NCBI RefSeq assembly: GCF_002019635.1
Contig: NZ_KV917371.1
Coordinates: forward strand, 2,028,001-2,092,000
Length of the DNA: 64,000 nucleotides
DNA from: Metabacillus halosaccharovorans
GTDB taxonomy: Bacteria; Bacillota; Bacilli; Bacillales; Bacillaceae
Direction of reading: 5' to 3'
The notes beneath the pieces are model-generated. The model saw nothing but the letters and a program-made list of their open reading frames with translations, searched no databases and was not told the DNA's origin. The position numbers and the translations under genes were made by a program. Positions 19,267 through 28,944 of the stretch are shown one piece after another; the stretch's first letter is position 1; each line of letters opens with the position of its first letter.

Positions 19267-20298
19267 TTGATAAAAAAGAAGTTCGGATTAGTTGCAACTA
19301 GTGTAATGATTGTTGGTCTAGTAGCGTGTAACAACAATGAAGGTGCATTAGATGGTGAATATAGAGATAATGTTGATGTTGCAGAAAATGTAAATTACAA
19401 TGGGCGTAGCTATGGTCCGCTTGCTCGGGATATCGATACGAGAAATCCTGACAACAACATGAACGACGATGATTTCAGTAATGTACCAGACCGGATGCTA
19501 ACGAAAGATCCAAATGGTATGACAATATCCAGTTCAAAAACAGATTTATCAAGTAAAGATTTTCCACATACAAGAGCCATTGCTGTCCAAGACGCTAAAT
19601 ATAAATTTATAAAAGCAAATTCAAAAGAAGAAGCTGAAAAGCAGGCAAGACAATTTATTGATCAGCAAAAGCAGCAAGCTCTTCAATATGGTAATCAAAT
19701 TGCAAAGCAATATCAATCACAGCAACAACAGTCAGCAAACAGACAGCAGGCACCTACTGATAGACAACAAGCGCAAAATAATCAACAACAGCAAAATCAA
19801 GCTCCTGCTGAGCAACAAGAGCAAGCAACTGATCAGCAGCAAAAACAAGAACCAGCTCAACCTCAACAACAACAACCAGCTGCTGAAGCACCAAAGAAAG
19901 ATGAGTCTCAGGCTCAAGGTGTTAGTCAAGTTGCACAACAGGTCATTGACTTAACAAATGCTGAAAGAAAAAAGAATGGTTTACCAGCTCTTAAAGCTGA
20001 CACACAATTAAGCGGTGTTGCTCAGAAAAAATCGGAAGATATGCGACAAAATAATTATTTCTCACATACAAGTCCTACCTACGGTTCACCGTTCGATATG
20101 ATGAGGGATTTTGGCGTGACGTATAAAACGGCTGGGGAAAATATTGCTCAGGGTCAACGATCAGCGCAAGAAGTCGTTCAAGCTTGGATGAATAGTGAAG
20201 GGCATAGAAAGAATATTTTAAGTAAAGATTTTACTCATATTGGAATTGGTTATGACTCTAATGGACATCACTGGACACAAATGTTTATTGGAAAATAA
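19267..20298 (+). CDS. CAP/SCP-domain lipoprotein (YkwD-like) with Gln-rich linker
   Basis: Surface lipoprotein: signal peptide with lipobox GLVAC (Cys21), then about 110 residues rich in Asp/Asn, then a low-complexity linker (about residues 125-210) made mostly of Gln with Pro and Ala, then a CAP domain of about 120 residues. The CAP motifs are NAERKKNGLPAL, FSHTSP, GENIAQGQ, WMNSEGHRKNIL and the end GHHWTQMFIGK. Such domains occur in YkwD-type proteins of Bacillus, some linked to sporulation; the activity is unknown. The start is TTG 19267 with AAAGGAGGGG upstream. It is a single-gene unit with a terminator on each side. Confidence 0.85.
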   Translation: MIKKKFGLVATSVMIVGLVACNNNEGALDGEYRDNVDVAENVNYNGRSYGPLARDIDTRNPDNNMNDDDFSNVPDRMLTKDPNGMTISSSKTDLSSKDFPHTRAIAVQDAKYKFIKANSKEEAEKQARQFIDQQKQQALQYGNQIAKQYQSQQQQSANRQQAPTDRQQAQNNQQQQNQAPAEQQEQATDQQQKQEPAQPQQQQPAAEAPKKDESQAQGVSQVAQQVIDLTNAERKKNGLPALKADTQLSGVAQKKSEDMRQNNYFSHTSPTYGSPFDMMRDFGVTYKTAGENIAQGQRSAQEVVQAWMNSEGHRKNILSKDFTHIGIGYDSNGHHWTQMFIGK

Positions 20299-20308
20299 CT
20301 CTACTTGA

Positions 20309-20335
20309 GGCTATCTAATTATAGATAGCCTTTTG
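20309..20335 (+). terminator. Terminator after the CAP-domain lipoprotein gene
   Basis: GGCTATCTA pairs with TAGATAGCC around ATTA, followed by TTTTGTTT. Confidence 0.85.
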
Positions 20336-20339
20336 TTTA

Positions 20340-20356
20340 TGTCATAAAATCTAACA
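20340..20356 (+). promoter_or_regulatory. Distal GlnR/TnrA site upstream of urtA
   Basis: TGTCATAAAATCTAACA matches TGTNAN7TNACA exactly. A TTTAAT hexamer preceded by TATG at 20384-20389 would put this site near -48 of a start around 20396, the usual place for TnrA activation. Confidence 0.6.
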
Positions 20357-20464
20357 ATAAAAAAGTTAGCGATAAAAACTATGTTTAATACTAATGAAAT
20401 CGGATACAAAAAACAAAGTTATTAGCGATTAAAACAAAAAGTTTTAGGAATTTTCAAAAAAATA

Positions 20465-20492
20465 TTGTTAAGTTAGGGAAATTATGTATAAT
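20465..20492 (+). promoter_or_regulatory. Sigma-A-type promoter of the urt-ure cluster
   Basis: TTGTTA (20465-20470), 16-base spacer, TATAAT (20487-20492) with an extended TATG just before it. The predicted start is near 20499, about 83 bases before the urtA start codon. Confidence 0.6.
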
Positions 20493-20505
20493 TTGATTAT
20501 ATAGA

Positions 20506-20522
20506 TGTTAACTTTTCTTACA
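20506..20522 (+). promoter_or_regulatory. Proximal GlnR/TnrA site, downstream of the urt promoter
   Basis: TGTTAACTTTTCTTACA matches TGTNAN7TNACA exactly. It covers about +7 to +23 of the predicted transcript, a place suited to repression. Confidence 0.65.
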
Positions 20523-20581
20523 TAAAGAGTTGGTATTTATGACGTTAAATGTGAGTTGATGCAAAAAGAAGGAGTGTTGTT

Positions 20582-21835
20582 GTGTTGAAAATGAATAAAG
20601 GTTTTTTAGCAATGATGATGTCTGTATTTATGCTCGGTGCTTGTGCAGCCCAAACGAGTGAACCGTCTTCAGGAAATCAAACAAGTGATTCATCTGCAAC
20701 AGTGAGTACTGAAAGTGATACAGTTCAGGTCGGAATTTTGCATTCGTTAAGTGGAACAATGGCAATAAGTGAGGTTTCTTTACGTGACGCAGAGCTAATG
20801 GCAATAGAGGAAATTAATGCAGCAGGAGGAGTACTAGGAAAGCAGATTGAACCAATCGTTGAGGATGGTGCTTCTGATTGGCCTACTTTTGCTGAGAAGG
20901 CTAGAAAACTTCTTCAACAAGATAAAGTAGCTACCATTTTTGGAGGATGGACATCTGCTAGCCGTAAAGCGATGCTTCCAGTTGTTGAACAAAATAATGG
21001 TTTACTATGGTATCCGGTTCAGTATGAAGGGATGGAACAATCTCCAAATATTTTTTATACAGGGGCTACAACAAATCAACAAATCGTTCCTGCAATTGAC
21101 TGGATGTTAGAAAATCAAGGGAAGAATATTTTCTTGGTAGGATCTGATTATGTATTTCCTCGTACAGCAAATAAAATTGTAAATGCACAATTAAAAGCAA
21201 AAGGCGGAACAGTAGTTGCTGAAGAATATACACCTCTTGGACACACAGACTACAACACAATTATTAGCAAAATTAAAGCCGAAAAACCAGATGCTATTTT
21301 TAATACGTTAAACGGAGATAGTAATGTTGCATTCTTTAAGCAGCTTAAAGATGCAGGAATTACTCCAGAAGATATTCCGGTTATGTCAGTAAGTGTTGCT
21401 GAAGAAGAAATACGTGGGATTGGTACAGATGTATTAGAAGGTCATTATGCTGCTTGGAACTATTACCAAACAACAGATACACCCGAAAACAAGACATTTG
21501 TTGAAAATTATAAAGCGAAATACGGTGAAGACCGAGTAACAGGTGACCCGATTGAAGCTGCTTATATTGCTGTTTATTTATGGAAAGAAGCAGTTGAAAA
21601 AGCTGGATCATTTGAAGTGGATAAAGTTAAAGAAGCTTCAGATGGAATTGAATTCAAAGCACCTGGTGGTGTTGTGAAAATTGATGGTGAAACACAGCAT
21701 ATTTATAAGACTGTCCGAATCGGAGAAGTTCAGGCTGATGGTCTATTCAAAGAGGTTTGGAACTCAGGTGAGCAAGTAAAGCCTGATCCATACTTAAAGT
21801 CGTATGACTGGGCTGAAGGTTTAAGTCAAGAATAA
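20582..21835 (+). CDS. urtA: Urea ABC transporter, substrate-binding lipoprotein
   Basis: Periplasmic-binding-protein type 1 fold, anchored by lipidated Cys21 (lipobox MLGAC). A Ser/Thr linker of about 25 residues precedes the domain. The features that mark UrtA rather than an amino acid binder are [37 protein letters not shown] and [22 protein letters not shown], together with the urease genes downstream. Length 417 residues. The GTG at 20582 lies seven bases after AAGGAG; the ATG three codons later has poor spacing. It is the first gene of a transporter-urease cluster that appears nitrogen-controlled. Confidence 0.93.
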   Translation: MLKMNKGFLAMMMSVFMLGACAAQTSEPSSGNQTSDSSATVSTESDTVQVGILHSLSGTMAISEVSLRDAELMAIEEINAAGGVLGKQIEPIVEDGASDWPTFAEKARKLLQQDKVATIFGGWTSASRKAMLPVVEQNNGLLWYPVQYEGMEQSPNIFYTGATTNQQIVPAIDWMLENQGKNIFLVGSDYVFPRTANKIVNAQLKAKGGTVVAEEYTPLGHTDYNTIISKIKAEKPDAIFNTLNGDSNVAFFKQLKDAGITPEDIPVMSVSVAEEEIRGIGTDVLEGHYAAWNYYQTTDTPENKTFVENYKAKYGEDRVTGDPIEAAYIAVYLWKEAVEKAGSFEVDKVKEASDGIEFKAPGGVVKIDGETQHIYKTVRIGEVQADGLFKEVWNSGEQVKPDPYLKSYDWAEGLSQE

Positions 21836-21844
21836 GAAATGTAA

Positions 21845-21879
21845 TAGATACCTAGCTTGCTAGATTTGCTAGGTATCTA
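21845..21879 (+). other. Stem-loop between urtA and urtB
   Basis: A perfect 12-bp stem (TAGATACCTAGC with GCTAGGTATCTA) has an 11-base loop and no T run. It may protect the urtA message from 3' decay or partly stop transcription, so that the binding protein is made in excess. Confidence 0.6.
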
Positions 21880-22001
21880 AAATGACAAGAAGGTAACAAG
21901 CTAAATAGGGCCGGAGAAGTGATACTCGTCCTCATGGGATAATCTAACTCCATTTATTGTCATACTTACCTGTTATCTTCACAGTAAAGGAGGAAAAATC
22001 C

Positions 22002-22904
22002 TTGTCGATTATTATTTCACAATTATTTAACGGGCTAAGCCTAGGGTCGATTTTATTGTTGATTGCACTAGGTCTTGCGATTACTTTTGGACTTATGAAT
22101 ATTATAAACATGGCTCATGGGGAATTTATCATGATTGGGGCTTACACAACATATCTACTCCAACAAGTGTTTGTTCAACATCTTCCGAAATCTTTATTTG
22201 ATTATTATTTTATTCTAGCCATACCATTGTCCTTTATAGTTGCCGCGCTTATTGGTCTTATTATGGAGAAAACAATTGTAAGATTTTTATATGAAAGGCC
22301 ACTTGATAGCCTGCTGGCGACATGGGGAGTCAGTCTTATATTACAGCAAACAGCCCGGTCGATTTTTGGTGCACCTAATGTTGCAGTTGTAGCTCCAGAA
22401 TGGTTAAGTGGAGGCCTTGCTGTAGCTGGACTTACTTTTCCGTACAAACGTCTATTTATTATTGCTCTTGTCCTCATTAGTATTCTTTTGCTGTTTATCT
22501 ATTTATATAAAACCTCATCAGGAAGAAGAATGAAAGCAGTAACGTTAAATCGTGAAATGGCGTCCTGTCTGGGAGTTTCAACTAGAAAGGTAGATAGTAC
22601 AGCTTTTGCTCTGGGAAGTGGATTTGCCGGGATTGCCGGATGTTCATTGACGTTAATTGGTTCAATTGGTCCAACGCTTGGTACGTCATATATAGTAGAT
22701 GCTTTTATGATTGTTATCTTAGGTGGGGTTGGAAAATTAAAAGGAACAATCCTGGCAGCCATTATGTTAGGTGTTTTAAGTACATTTGTCGAGTTATCTA
22801 CTAGTGCAACGATTGCAAAAGTAATTGTTTTTGCATTTATTATCATTTTCCTACAGTGGAAGCCAACTGGTCTCGTCAATGTAAAGGTTCGGGCATTAGA
22901 CTAA
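22002..22904 (+). CDS. urtB: Urea ABC transporter permease UrtB
   Basis: LivH-type membrane permease with eight or more hydrophobic segments across 300 residues. The N-terminus SIIISQLFNGLSLGSILLL and the segment FGLMNIINMAHGEFIMIGAY are typical of branched-chain amino acid/urea permeases. A TTG at 22002 is chosen as start: AAAGGAGG ends eight bases upstream, while the longer frame back to 21957 would place the ribosome site inside the gene. It pairs with UrtC to form the membrane channel. It is followed after 12 bases by urtC. Confidence 0.9.
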   Translation: MSIIISQLFNGLSLGSILLLIALGLAITFGLMNIINMAHGEFIMIGAYTTYLLQQVFVQHLPKSLFDYYFILAIPLSFIVAALIGLIMEKTIVRFLYERPLDSLLATWGVSLILQQTARSIFGAPNVAVVAPEWLSGGLAVAGLTFPYKRLFIIALVLISILLLFIYLYKTSSGRRMKAVTLNREMASCLGVSTRKVDSTAFALGSGFAGIAGCSLTLIGSIGPTLGTSYIVDAFMIVILGGVGKLKGTILAAIMLGVLSTFVELSTSATIAKVIVFAFIIIFLQWKPTGLVNVKVRALD

Positions 22905-22916
22905 CGGAGGTGCAGT

Positions 22917-23993
22917 ATGATTAAAAAATATAGCCAAGGTGCTTATTATGGAGTCTTTTTCCTCATGTTACTTGTAGCTCCATTGCTTCTTTCCGAGTTT
23001 AGAATGGGTTTGTTGGCAAAGTTTTTATGCTTTGCAATTATCGCGGTTGGAATAAGTTTGATATGGGGGTTCACAGGTATTTTAAGCTTGGGTCATGGTG
23101 TTTTTTTCGGGTTAGGTGCTTATTGTATGGCTATGTATTTAAAGCTTGAAGCATCACCATCAGGTATCCCGGATTTTATGGAATGGAACGGGATAACCGA
23201 AGTACCTTTTGTGTGGACGTTGTTTAAAAATCCTGTTTTTGCGATATTAGCAGCGTTATTATTGCCGTTTATCATTGCTGTTATAATCGGATATTTTACA
23301 TTTAAAAATCGTATTAAGGGAGTATTTTTTTCACTAATTTCTCAAGCTGTTGTTGTGGTAACTGTTACCTTATTTATCGGTGGACAACACATTACCGGCG
23401 GTACAAGTGGATTGACAAACTTTTTTACAGTCTTTCAAGTCCCATTAGCAGATTCAGCTACGAAGCAAACACTATATTTTGTAACAGTTGCTTTACTAGC
23501 CATCATTATGGGGGTTGCACTATTATTAACAAAGTCTCGATTTGGACGGTTGCTTATCGCGATCCGGGATGGGGAAAACCGCCTTCGATTCCTCGGGTAT
23601 AATCCTACATTTTATAAAGTGTTTATTTACGCATTATCAGCAGCATTTGCAGGAGTGGCCGGAGCACTTTTTGTTTTACAAGTTGGCATTATAACCCCGG
23701 AAATGATGGGGATCATCCCTTCAATTGAAATGGTCCTGTGGGTTGCAATTGGAGGTCGTTATTCCATTTTAGGTGCCGCGATAGGTGCTATTTTGACAAA
23801 CACAGCCAAAAGCTTTTTGAGTGAATCATATCCGGATTTCTGGACGATCTTCCTAGGTGCATTATTTTTAATTGTTGTTCTATATTTACCAAATGGCTTA
23901 GCTGGTTTAGTTGAACAATTGAAAATGAAATTCTTTAAAAAAGAGAAGGTAAAGGAGGCGAAACAAAGTGAAGCCGATACTCTCGTGTCATGA
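22917..23993 (+). CDS. urtC: Urea ABC transporter permease UrtC
   Basis: LivM-type permease, 358 residues, with about nine hydrophobic segments. Typical pieces are FAIIAVGISLIWGFTGILSLGHGVFFGLGAY (here broken by helices around residues 38-70), GGTSGLTNF and the EAA-like loop RDGENRLRFLGYNP near residue 220, which contacts the ATPases. The C-terminus is a charged tail rich in Lys and Glu. GGAGGTG precedes the ATG. The last 26 bases overlap urtD, whose start lies in another frame. Confidence 0.92.
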   Translation: MIKKYSQGAYYGVFFLMLLVAPLLLSEFRMGLLAKFLCFAIIAVGISLIWGFTGILSLGHGVFFGLGAYCMAMYLKLEASPSGIPDFMEWNGITEVPFVWTLFKNPVFAILAALLLPFIIAVIIGYFTFKNRIKGVFFSLISQAVVVVTVTLFIGGQHITGGTSGLTNFFTVFQVPLADSATKQTLYFVTVALLAIIMGVALLLTKSRFGRLLIAIRDGENRLRFLGYNPTFYKVFIYALSAAFAGVAGALFVLQVGIITPEMMGIIPSIEMVLWVAIGGRYSILGAAIGAILTNTAKSFLSESYPDFWTIFLGALFLIVVLYLPNGLAGLVEQLKMKFFKKEKVKEAKQSEADTLVS

Positions 23994-24711
23994 TGTTGTT
24001 GTTGATTTTTCGGGCTTTAAGGCTTTGCAAGGAGTTAATTTGGATGTGGAAACCAGCGGAGTTTTGTTTTTAATTGGTCCAAATGGCGCTGGGAAGACAA
24101 CGTTATTAGACGTGATTTGTGGAAAAACCAGAGCCACAGGAGGGGAAATTACCTTTAAAGACGAGATTTCATTAGTAAAACTTCAAGAGCAGAAGATTGT
24201 CGAAGCAGGCATTGCTCGTAAGTTTCAAGCTCCAAGTATTTTTTTACACCTGACTCCTTTCGAAAATTTAGAAATTGCCATGAAACAAAAGAAAAAATTA
24301 TTTTCTATTCTTTTTGCGAAATTAACAGATGTACAAAAAGACAAAATTAATACAATGTTAAGGAAAATTGGATTATTTGAAGTTAGACATGAAAAAGCCG
24401 GATCTTTATCACATGGGCAGAAGCAGTGGCTGGAAATCGGAATGCAATTAATTCAAGAGCCGACATTGTTATTATTAGATGAACCGATCGCAGGAATGTC
24501 TGGTGAAGAAAGAACAAAAACAGGTGAATTAATTTTAGAAATTTCAAAAGAATGTTCTGTTTTAATTGTGGAGCATGATATGGATTTTGTGAGGAAATAT
24601 TCTACTCAAGTGGTGGTTATGCATGAAGGGAAGGTACTTTGTCAGGGTGAGATGAAGGATATTCAGGAAAATGAAGAAGTGAAAAATGTATATCTGGGAA
24701 GGAGCGGGTAA
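23968..24711 (+). CDS. urtD: Urea ABC transporter ATP-binding protein UrtD
   Basis: LivG-type ATPase, 247 residues. Walker A GPNGAGKTT (about residues 37-45), signature LSHGQKQWLEIGMQL, Walker B LLLLDEPIAGMS and switch VEHDMDFVR are intact. The variant signature LSHGQ (His for Gly) is usual for UrtD. It starts with GTG inside the end of urtC, with AAAGGAGG upstream. It works with UrtE as the two nucleotide-binding subunits of the importer. One base separates its stop from the urtE start. Confidence 0.93.
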   Translation: MKPILSCHDVVVDFSGFKALQGVNLDVETSGVLFLIGPNGAGKTTLLDVICGKTRATGGEITFKDEISLVKLQEQKIVEAGIARKFQAPSIFLHLTPFENLEIAMKQKKKLFSILFAKLTDVQKDKINTMLRKIGLFEVRHEKAGSLSHGQKQWLEIGMQLIQEPTLLLLDEPIAGMSGEERTKTGELILEISKECSVLIVEHDMDFVRKYSTQVVVMHEGKVLCQGEMKDIQENEEVKNVYLGRSG

Positions 24712-24712
24712 A

Positions 24713-25414
24713 ATGCTTCACGTATCACACCTGCAAGCGGGATATGATGAGACCATTATTTTACGTGATGTTGATTTTGAAGTGCCTAAAGGGAAAATTG
24801 TAGGTCTTCTTGGACGTAATGGTGTAGGGAAAACAACTTTAATGAAAGTGTTAATGGGCCTGTTGCCTATGAAGAATGGAAACATTCAGTATGAAGGGGA
24901 AAAACTAAAAAAGGAAAGACCGGAACATCGTGCAAGATCCGGAATTGCTTATGTACCACAAGGTAGGGAAATCTTTTCTGATTTAACGATTAGAGAGAAT
25001 CTTCTACTAGGAATGGAGGCATTACCTAAATCTAAACGTTCGACTACCATACCTGAGGAAATTTTTACATGGTTTCCGGTTTTAAAAGAAATGATTGATC
25101 GAAAAGGCGGGGATCTAAGTGGAGGGCAACAGCAACAGCTGGCTATAGCTAGAGCCTTAATTTCAAATCCGAAGCTATTGTTATTAGATGAGCCGATGGA
25201 GGGGATTCAACCTTCTATTGTACAGTTGATTCAAGATGTGCTTGTTCAAATTGCAAAGGAAAAAGAGATGGGAATTATGCTGGTGGAACATAATTTAGAT
25301 GCAGTATTATCCTGTGCTGATCAATTTTATATTCTGGATAGAGGGCGAATGGTGATGAGTGGAAGCTGTGATGAAATAAAAGAAGAGGATCTTCAAAGGC
25401 ACTTAGCGGTATAA
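24713..25414 (+). CDS. urtE: Urea ABC transporter ATP-binding protein UrtE
   Basis: LivF-type ATPase, 233 residues from ATG 24713. Walker [10 protein letters not shown] (about residues 36-44), [19 protein letters not shown], signature [15 protein letters not shown], Walker [15 protein letters not shown] and VEHNLDAV are all present. The GVGKTT form and the MEGIQPS segment are typical of UrtE. The frame is open back to 24686, but AAGGAGCGGG just before the ATG and the alignment of the first beta strand favour the later start. It is followed after 13 bases by ureA, so transport and hydrolysis are probably co-transcribed. Confidence 0.93.
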   Translation: MLHVSHLQAGYDETIILRDVDFEVPKGKIVGLLGRNGVGKTTLMKVLMGLLPMKNGNIQYEGEKLKKERPEHRARSGIAYVPQGREIFSDLTIRENLLLGMEALPKSKRSTTIPEEIFTWFPVLKEMIDRKGGDLSGGQQQQLAIARALISNPKLLLLDEPMEGIQPSIVQLIQDVLVQIAKEKEMGIMLVEHNLDAVLSCADQFYILDRGRMVMSGSCDEIKEEDLQRHLAV

Positions 25415-25427
25415 GGAGGTAGGTAAG

Positions 25428-25730
25428 ATGAAGCTTACATCTCGTGAGCAGGAAAAACTGATGATTGTTGTTGCGGCAGATTTAGCCAGGCGGAGACAAA
25501 ATAGAGGCTTAAAGCTTAATTATCCGGAAGCTATCGCCATTTTAACTTATGAGGTACTAGAGGGAGCCCGTGATGGTAAGACAGTATCAGAACTAATGCA
25601 GTATGGCCGTCAAATACTATCGAGAGATGATGTGATGGAGGGTATTCCGGAGATGATTCATGACATACAGGTTGAAGCAACGTTTCCGGATGGAACGAAG
25701 TTAGTGACCGTTCATGAACCAATACAATAG
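25428..25730 (+). CDS. ureA: Urease gamma subunit
   Basis: Smallest structural subunit of the nickel urease that splits urea to ammonia and carbamate. The family start [23 protein letters not shown] (seen in pieces), [24 protein letters not shown] and [15 protein letters not shown] are complete. Length 100 residues is standard. AAGGAGGTAGGTAAG precedes the ATG. The gene sits between urtE and ureB with short gaps and no terminator, so the import and urease genes form one transcription unit. Confidence 0.97.
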   Translation: MKLTSREQEKLMIVVAADLARRRQNRGLKLNYPEAIAILTYEVLEGARDGKTVSELMQYGRQILSRDDVMEGIPEMIHDIQVEATFPDGTKLVTVHEPIQ

Positions 25731-25753
25731 TTTATAGTCAGGAGTGTGGAAAA

Positions 25754-26071
25754 ATGATACCTGGTGAGCTTAAGCTCAAACAAGAAGCTATCCTTTGTAA
25801 TCAACATAAACAAGCGATGAAACTGGAAGTAATAAACAATGGTGATCGTCCAGTTCAAATTGGCTCCCATTTTCATTTTTATGAGGTTAATAGATCACTA
25901 GAGTTTGATCGAAAGAAATCCTATGGAAAAAGATTGAATATTCCGGCAGGTACGGCTGTTCGATTTGAACCTGGTGATAAAAAAATAATCGAGCTGATTT
26001 CCTTTTCGGGAGAAAGAAAAATTTACGGACTTAATAATTTAACAAATGATGCACTAGATAAAGGAGTGTAG
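25754..26071 (+). CDS. ureB: Urease beta subunit
   Basis: Second structural subunit, 105 residues. Typical blocks are MIPGELKL at the start, [19 protein letters not shown] (about residues 33-51) and [18 protein letters not shown]. It packs with UreA and UreC into the (abc)3 urease. Here beta and gamma are separate genes, the usual Bacillus arrangement and unlike the fused form in Helicobacter. Only two bases separate its stop from the ureC start. Confidence 0.97.
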   Translation: MIPGELKLKQEAILCNQHKQAMKLEVINNGDRPVQIGSHFHFYEVNRSLEFDRKKSYGKRLNIPAGTAVRFEPGDKKIIELISFSGERKIYGLNNLTNDALDKGV

Positions 26072-26073
26072 AT

Positions 26074-27780
26074 ATGAGCTTTCGTATGTCGAGACATCAA
26101 TATGCAGACATGTTTGGTCCAACAGTTGGCGACCAGGTGAGACTAGGAGACACGGAACTTTTCATTGAAGTAGAGAAGGATTATACGACTTATGGTGATG
26201 AGGTGAAATTTGGTGGTGGTAAAGTAATACGTGATGGAATGGGACAACATCCTTTAGCAACAAGGAAAGAAACTGTTGACCTTGTTGTAACGAATGCTCT
26301 AATTTTTGATTATACAGGAATATATAAGGCGGATATCGGTATTAAAGAGGGAATGATCACATCGATTGGAAAGGCAGGAAACCCTCTTATCATGGATCAT
26401 GTTGATATTGTCATAGGAGCTTCTACTGAAGTAATCGCTGCAGAGGGACTGATTGTTACAGCAGGGGGAATTGATGCACATATTCATTTTATTTGCCCTC
26501 AACAAATCTGGACGGCGATTGAATCAGGTGTTACAACGATGATCGGAGGAGGAACAGGTCCTGCAACCGGTACGAATGCGACAACTTGCACACCTGGTGC
26601 ATGGAATATTCACCAAATGCTGAAAGCTGCTGATGAGTTTCCAGTTAATTTAGGTTTTCTTGGAAAAGGTAACGCTTCCAATGAAGAGGCTTTAATTGAA
26701 CAAATTCAAGCAGGGGCAATTGGACTTAAGCTTCATGAAGATTGGGGAACAACGACGTCAAACATTGATAAAGCATTATCAGTTGCTGATCTGTATGATG
26801 TTCAAATCGCGATACATACCGATACCCTTAATGAAGGTGGTTTTGTAGAGGATACATTAAAGGCTATTGATGGCCGTGTAATTCATACATACCATACTGA
26901 AGGTGCCGGTGGGGGGCATGCCCCGGACATCATAAAGGCGGCATCGTACCCGAATATACTTCCATCCTCAACAAATCCGACGCGCCCCTTTACTGTTAAT
27001 ACGATTGCAGAACATTTAGATATGTTGATGGTCTGTCACCATTTAGATCCGTCGGTTCCAGAGGATTTGGCTTTTGCAGATTCACGTATTCGAAAAGAAA
27101 CAATTGCAGCTGAAGACATTCTTCACGATTTAGGAGTTTTTAGTATGATTAGCTCTGATTCTCAGGCAATGGGCAGAGTTGGTGAAGTTATCTCAAGAAC
27201 ATGGCAAACAGCAGATAAGATGAAGCGCCAACGTGGGAAACTTGTTGAAGGGGAAGAAAATGATAATGCAAGAGCGAAAAGATATATTGCCAAATATACA
27301 ATTAATCCAGCTATCACACATGGGATTTCAGAGTATGTTGGATCAATAGAGGTAGGGAAAATGGCTGACTTTGTCTTGTGGGATCCGGCCTTTTTTGGAG
27401 CAAAACCTGAATTAGTTGTGAAGGGCGGGATGATTGTATGGAGTGTAATGGGAGACCCGAATGCATCTATTCCAACACCGCAGCCAGTATTATATCGCCC
27501 GATGTTTGCGAATTTCGGCAAGGCAAAGCATTCAACATCAATGACGTTTCTTTCAAAAGCTGCATTTGACAATCACAGACATGAAGAGCTTGGGCTTGAA
27601 AAAAAGATTGGTGTTGTCAAAAATATTCGCCAACTTAAAAAGAAGGATATGAAATTAAATGGAGAAACACCAACTATCGAGGTTGATCCGCAAACTTATG
27701 AGGTCATGGTTGACGGTGAGTTAATTACTTGTGAGCCAGATAAAAAGGTTTCATTGGCGCAACGATATTTTTTATTTTGA
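26074..27780 (+). CDS. ureC: Urease alpha (catalytic) subunit
   Basis: Amidohydrolase-fold subunit with the di-nickel site. The His pair is in [10 protein letters not shown] (about residues 134-138), the bridging carbamylated Lys219 in GLKLHEDWG, further His ligands in AIHTDTLNE and [15 protein letters not shown], and the mobile flap with Cys321 in [15 protein letters not shown]. Length 568 residues is typical. All catalytic positions appear intact, so an active enzyme is expected if nickel is supplied. AAAGGAGTG precedes the ATG. Confidence 0.98.
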   Translation: MSFRMSRHQYADMFGPTVGDQVRLGDTELFIEVEKDYTTYGDEVKFGGGKVIRDGMGQHPLATRKETVDLVVTNALIFDYTGIYKADIGIKEGMITSIGKAGNPLIMDHVDIVIGASTEVIAAEGLIVTAGGIDAHIHFICPQQIWTAIESGVTTMIGGGTGPATGTNATTCTPGAWNIHQMLKAADEFPVNLGFLGKGNASNEEALIEQIQAGAIGLKLHEDWGTTTSNIDKALSVADLYDVQIAIHTDTLNEGGFVEDTLKAIDGRVIHTYHTEGAGGGHAPDIIKAASYPNILPSSTNPTRPFTVNTIAEHLDMLMVCHHLDPSVPEDLAFADSRIRKETIAAEDILHDLGVFSMISSDSQAMGRVGEVISRTWQTADKMKRQRGKLVEGEENDNARAKRYIAKYTINPAITHGISEYVGSIEVGKMADFVLWDPAFFGAKPELVVKGGMIVWSVMGDPNASIPTPQPVLYRPMFANFGKAKHSTSMTFLSKAAFDNHRHEELGLEKKIGVVKNIRQLKKKDMKLNGETPTIEVDPQTYEVMVDGELITCEPDKKVSLAQRYFLF

Positions 27781-27789
27781 GGTGAAAAG

Positions 27790-28236
27790 ATGATTATTGA
27801 ACAAATTATAGGAAACGTAAAAGAATTGGAAAAAGCTCCACATCATGTAGAACGTGTGTATTTAAGAAGTGATGACTTAGTGAAGAAAATCCAGCGTGTG
27901 AAAACAGATCATGGAAAAGAGCTGGGTATAAGACTTAAACAGGGGAAAGAGTTGGAAGACGGTGACATTCTGTACCAAGACCAAAAAAATTCGATCATTA
28001 TAAGTGTGCTTGCAGATGATGTTATTGTCATTAAGCCAACTAGTATCTTGCAAATGGGAGAAATCGCTCATCAACTTGGTAACAGACATTTACCTGCACA
28101 ATTTGAAAATAATGAAATGATTGTTCAATATGATTATCTTGTAGAAAGATTATTAGTAGAGTTGGATGTACCTTACACAAGAGAGGAACGTAAAATGAGC
28201 AAAGCCTTTAGACATATCGGACATTCCCATGACTAA
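27790..28236 (+). CDS. ureE: Urease accessory protein UreE (nickel chaperone)
   Basis: Metallochaperone that delivers nickel to the urease apoenzyme. The length is 148 residues, with an N-terminal peptide-binding domain ([14 protein letters not shown]...[17 protein letters not shown] pattern) and a C-terminal domain with [11 protein letters not shown], whose conserved His binds nickel. The C-terminus ends HIGHSHD, a short His-containing tail rather than the long His-rich tail of Klebsiella. Start ATG after GAGGTG. It overlaps ureF by eight bases. Confidence 0.95.
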   Translation: MIIEQIIGNVKELEKAPHHVERVYLRSDDLVKKIQRVKTDHGKELGIRLKQGKELEDGDILYQDQKNSIIISVLADDVIVIKPTSILQMGEIAHQLGNRHLPAQFENNEMIVQYDYLVERLLVELDVPYTREERKMSKAFRHIGHSHD

Positions 28237-28915
28237 TCAACTGTTTCACCTTCTTCAAATTTGCGATTCCAATTTTCCATCAGGGACGTTTTCGCATTCC
28301 TTCGGGTTAGAAACGTATATCCAGGAAAATAAAATAACGGATAAAGAAACCTTTCTGGCTGCTTTAAAACAATACTTACAAACACAATTTGTATACACTG
28401 ATGGTCTGGCATGCAGGTTAGTCTATGAATCTATTAAAGCAAACAAAATTGAACCGGTTTGGATGATAGATAAAGAGCTGAATGCACTTGCGATGGCGAG
28501 AGAAACTCGTGAAGGTAATCGGAGAGTTGGCAGACAAATGGTAAAGGTCATGAATCAGCTCTTTCCAAATGAGCATTTGAATATGTACCAAGTAAAAATC
28601 AAAAATAAACAAGTTTATGGTCACAGCTCAGTTGTGTTTGCAATGGTTTGTCTGGAACTGGGTATTGATATTGAAACAACGCTTTCTACTTATCTCTTTG
28701 CTACCACTTCATCACTTGTTCAAAACGCAATAAGAGGAATTCCGATTGGCCAGACAGATGGGCAAAAAATATTAGTTACATTGAAACCATACTTAATAGA
28801 AAAAGTGAATGAAATTTTGGTTTTAAATGAAGAAGATTTTGGAGCAGGTGCACCAGGCCTTGAAATAGCGCAAATGCATCATGAACAGCTTTCTGTTCGT
28901 TTATTTATGTCATAA
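28229..28915 (+). CDS. ureF: Urease accessory protein UreF
   Basis: Helical accessory protein that, with UreD and UreG, forms the activation complex on apo-urease. Conserved pieces: [21 protein letters not shown] in the first 35 residues, [24 protein letters not shown] and GHSSVVFA. Length 228 residues. It starts inside the end of ureE, so the two are coupled. No unusual residues were noted. Confidence 0.95.
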   Translation: MTNQLFHLLQICDSNFPSGTFSHSFGLETYIQENKITDKETFLAALKQYLQTQFVYTDGLACRLVYESIKANKIEPVWMIDKELNALAMARETREGNRRVGRQMVKVMNQLFPNEHLNMYQVKIKNKQVYGHSSVVFAMVCLELGIDIETTLSTYLFATTSSLVQNAIRGIPIGQTDGQKILVTLKPYLIEKVNEILVLNEEDFGAGAPGLEIAQMHHEQLSVRLFMS

Positions 28916-28944
28916 AAAATGAATGTAAAGAAAGGATGAAAAAA

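Noticed and set aside
19700-19900. Tandem-repeat-like CAA/CAG tract considered as a CRISPR or DNA satellite
   Set aside because: It has no repeat-spacer pattern and is in frame with the lipoprotein gene as a Gln-rich linker.
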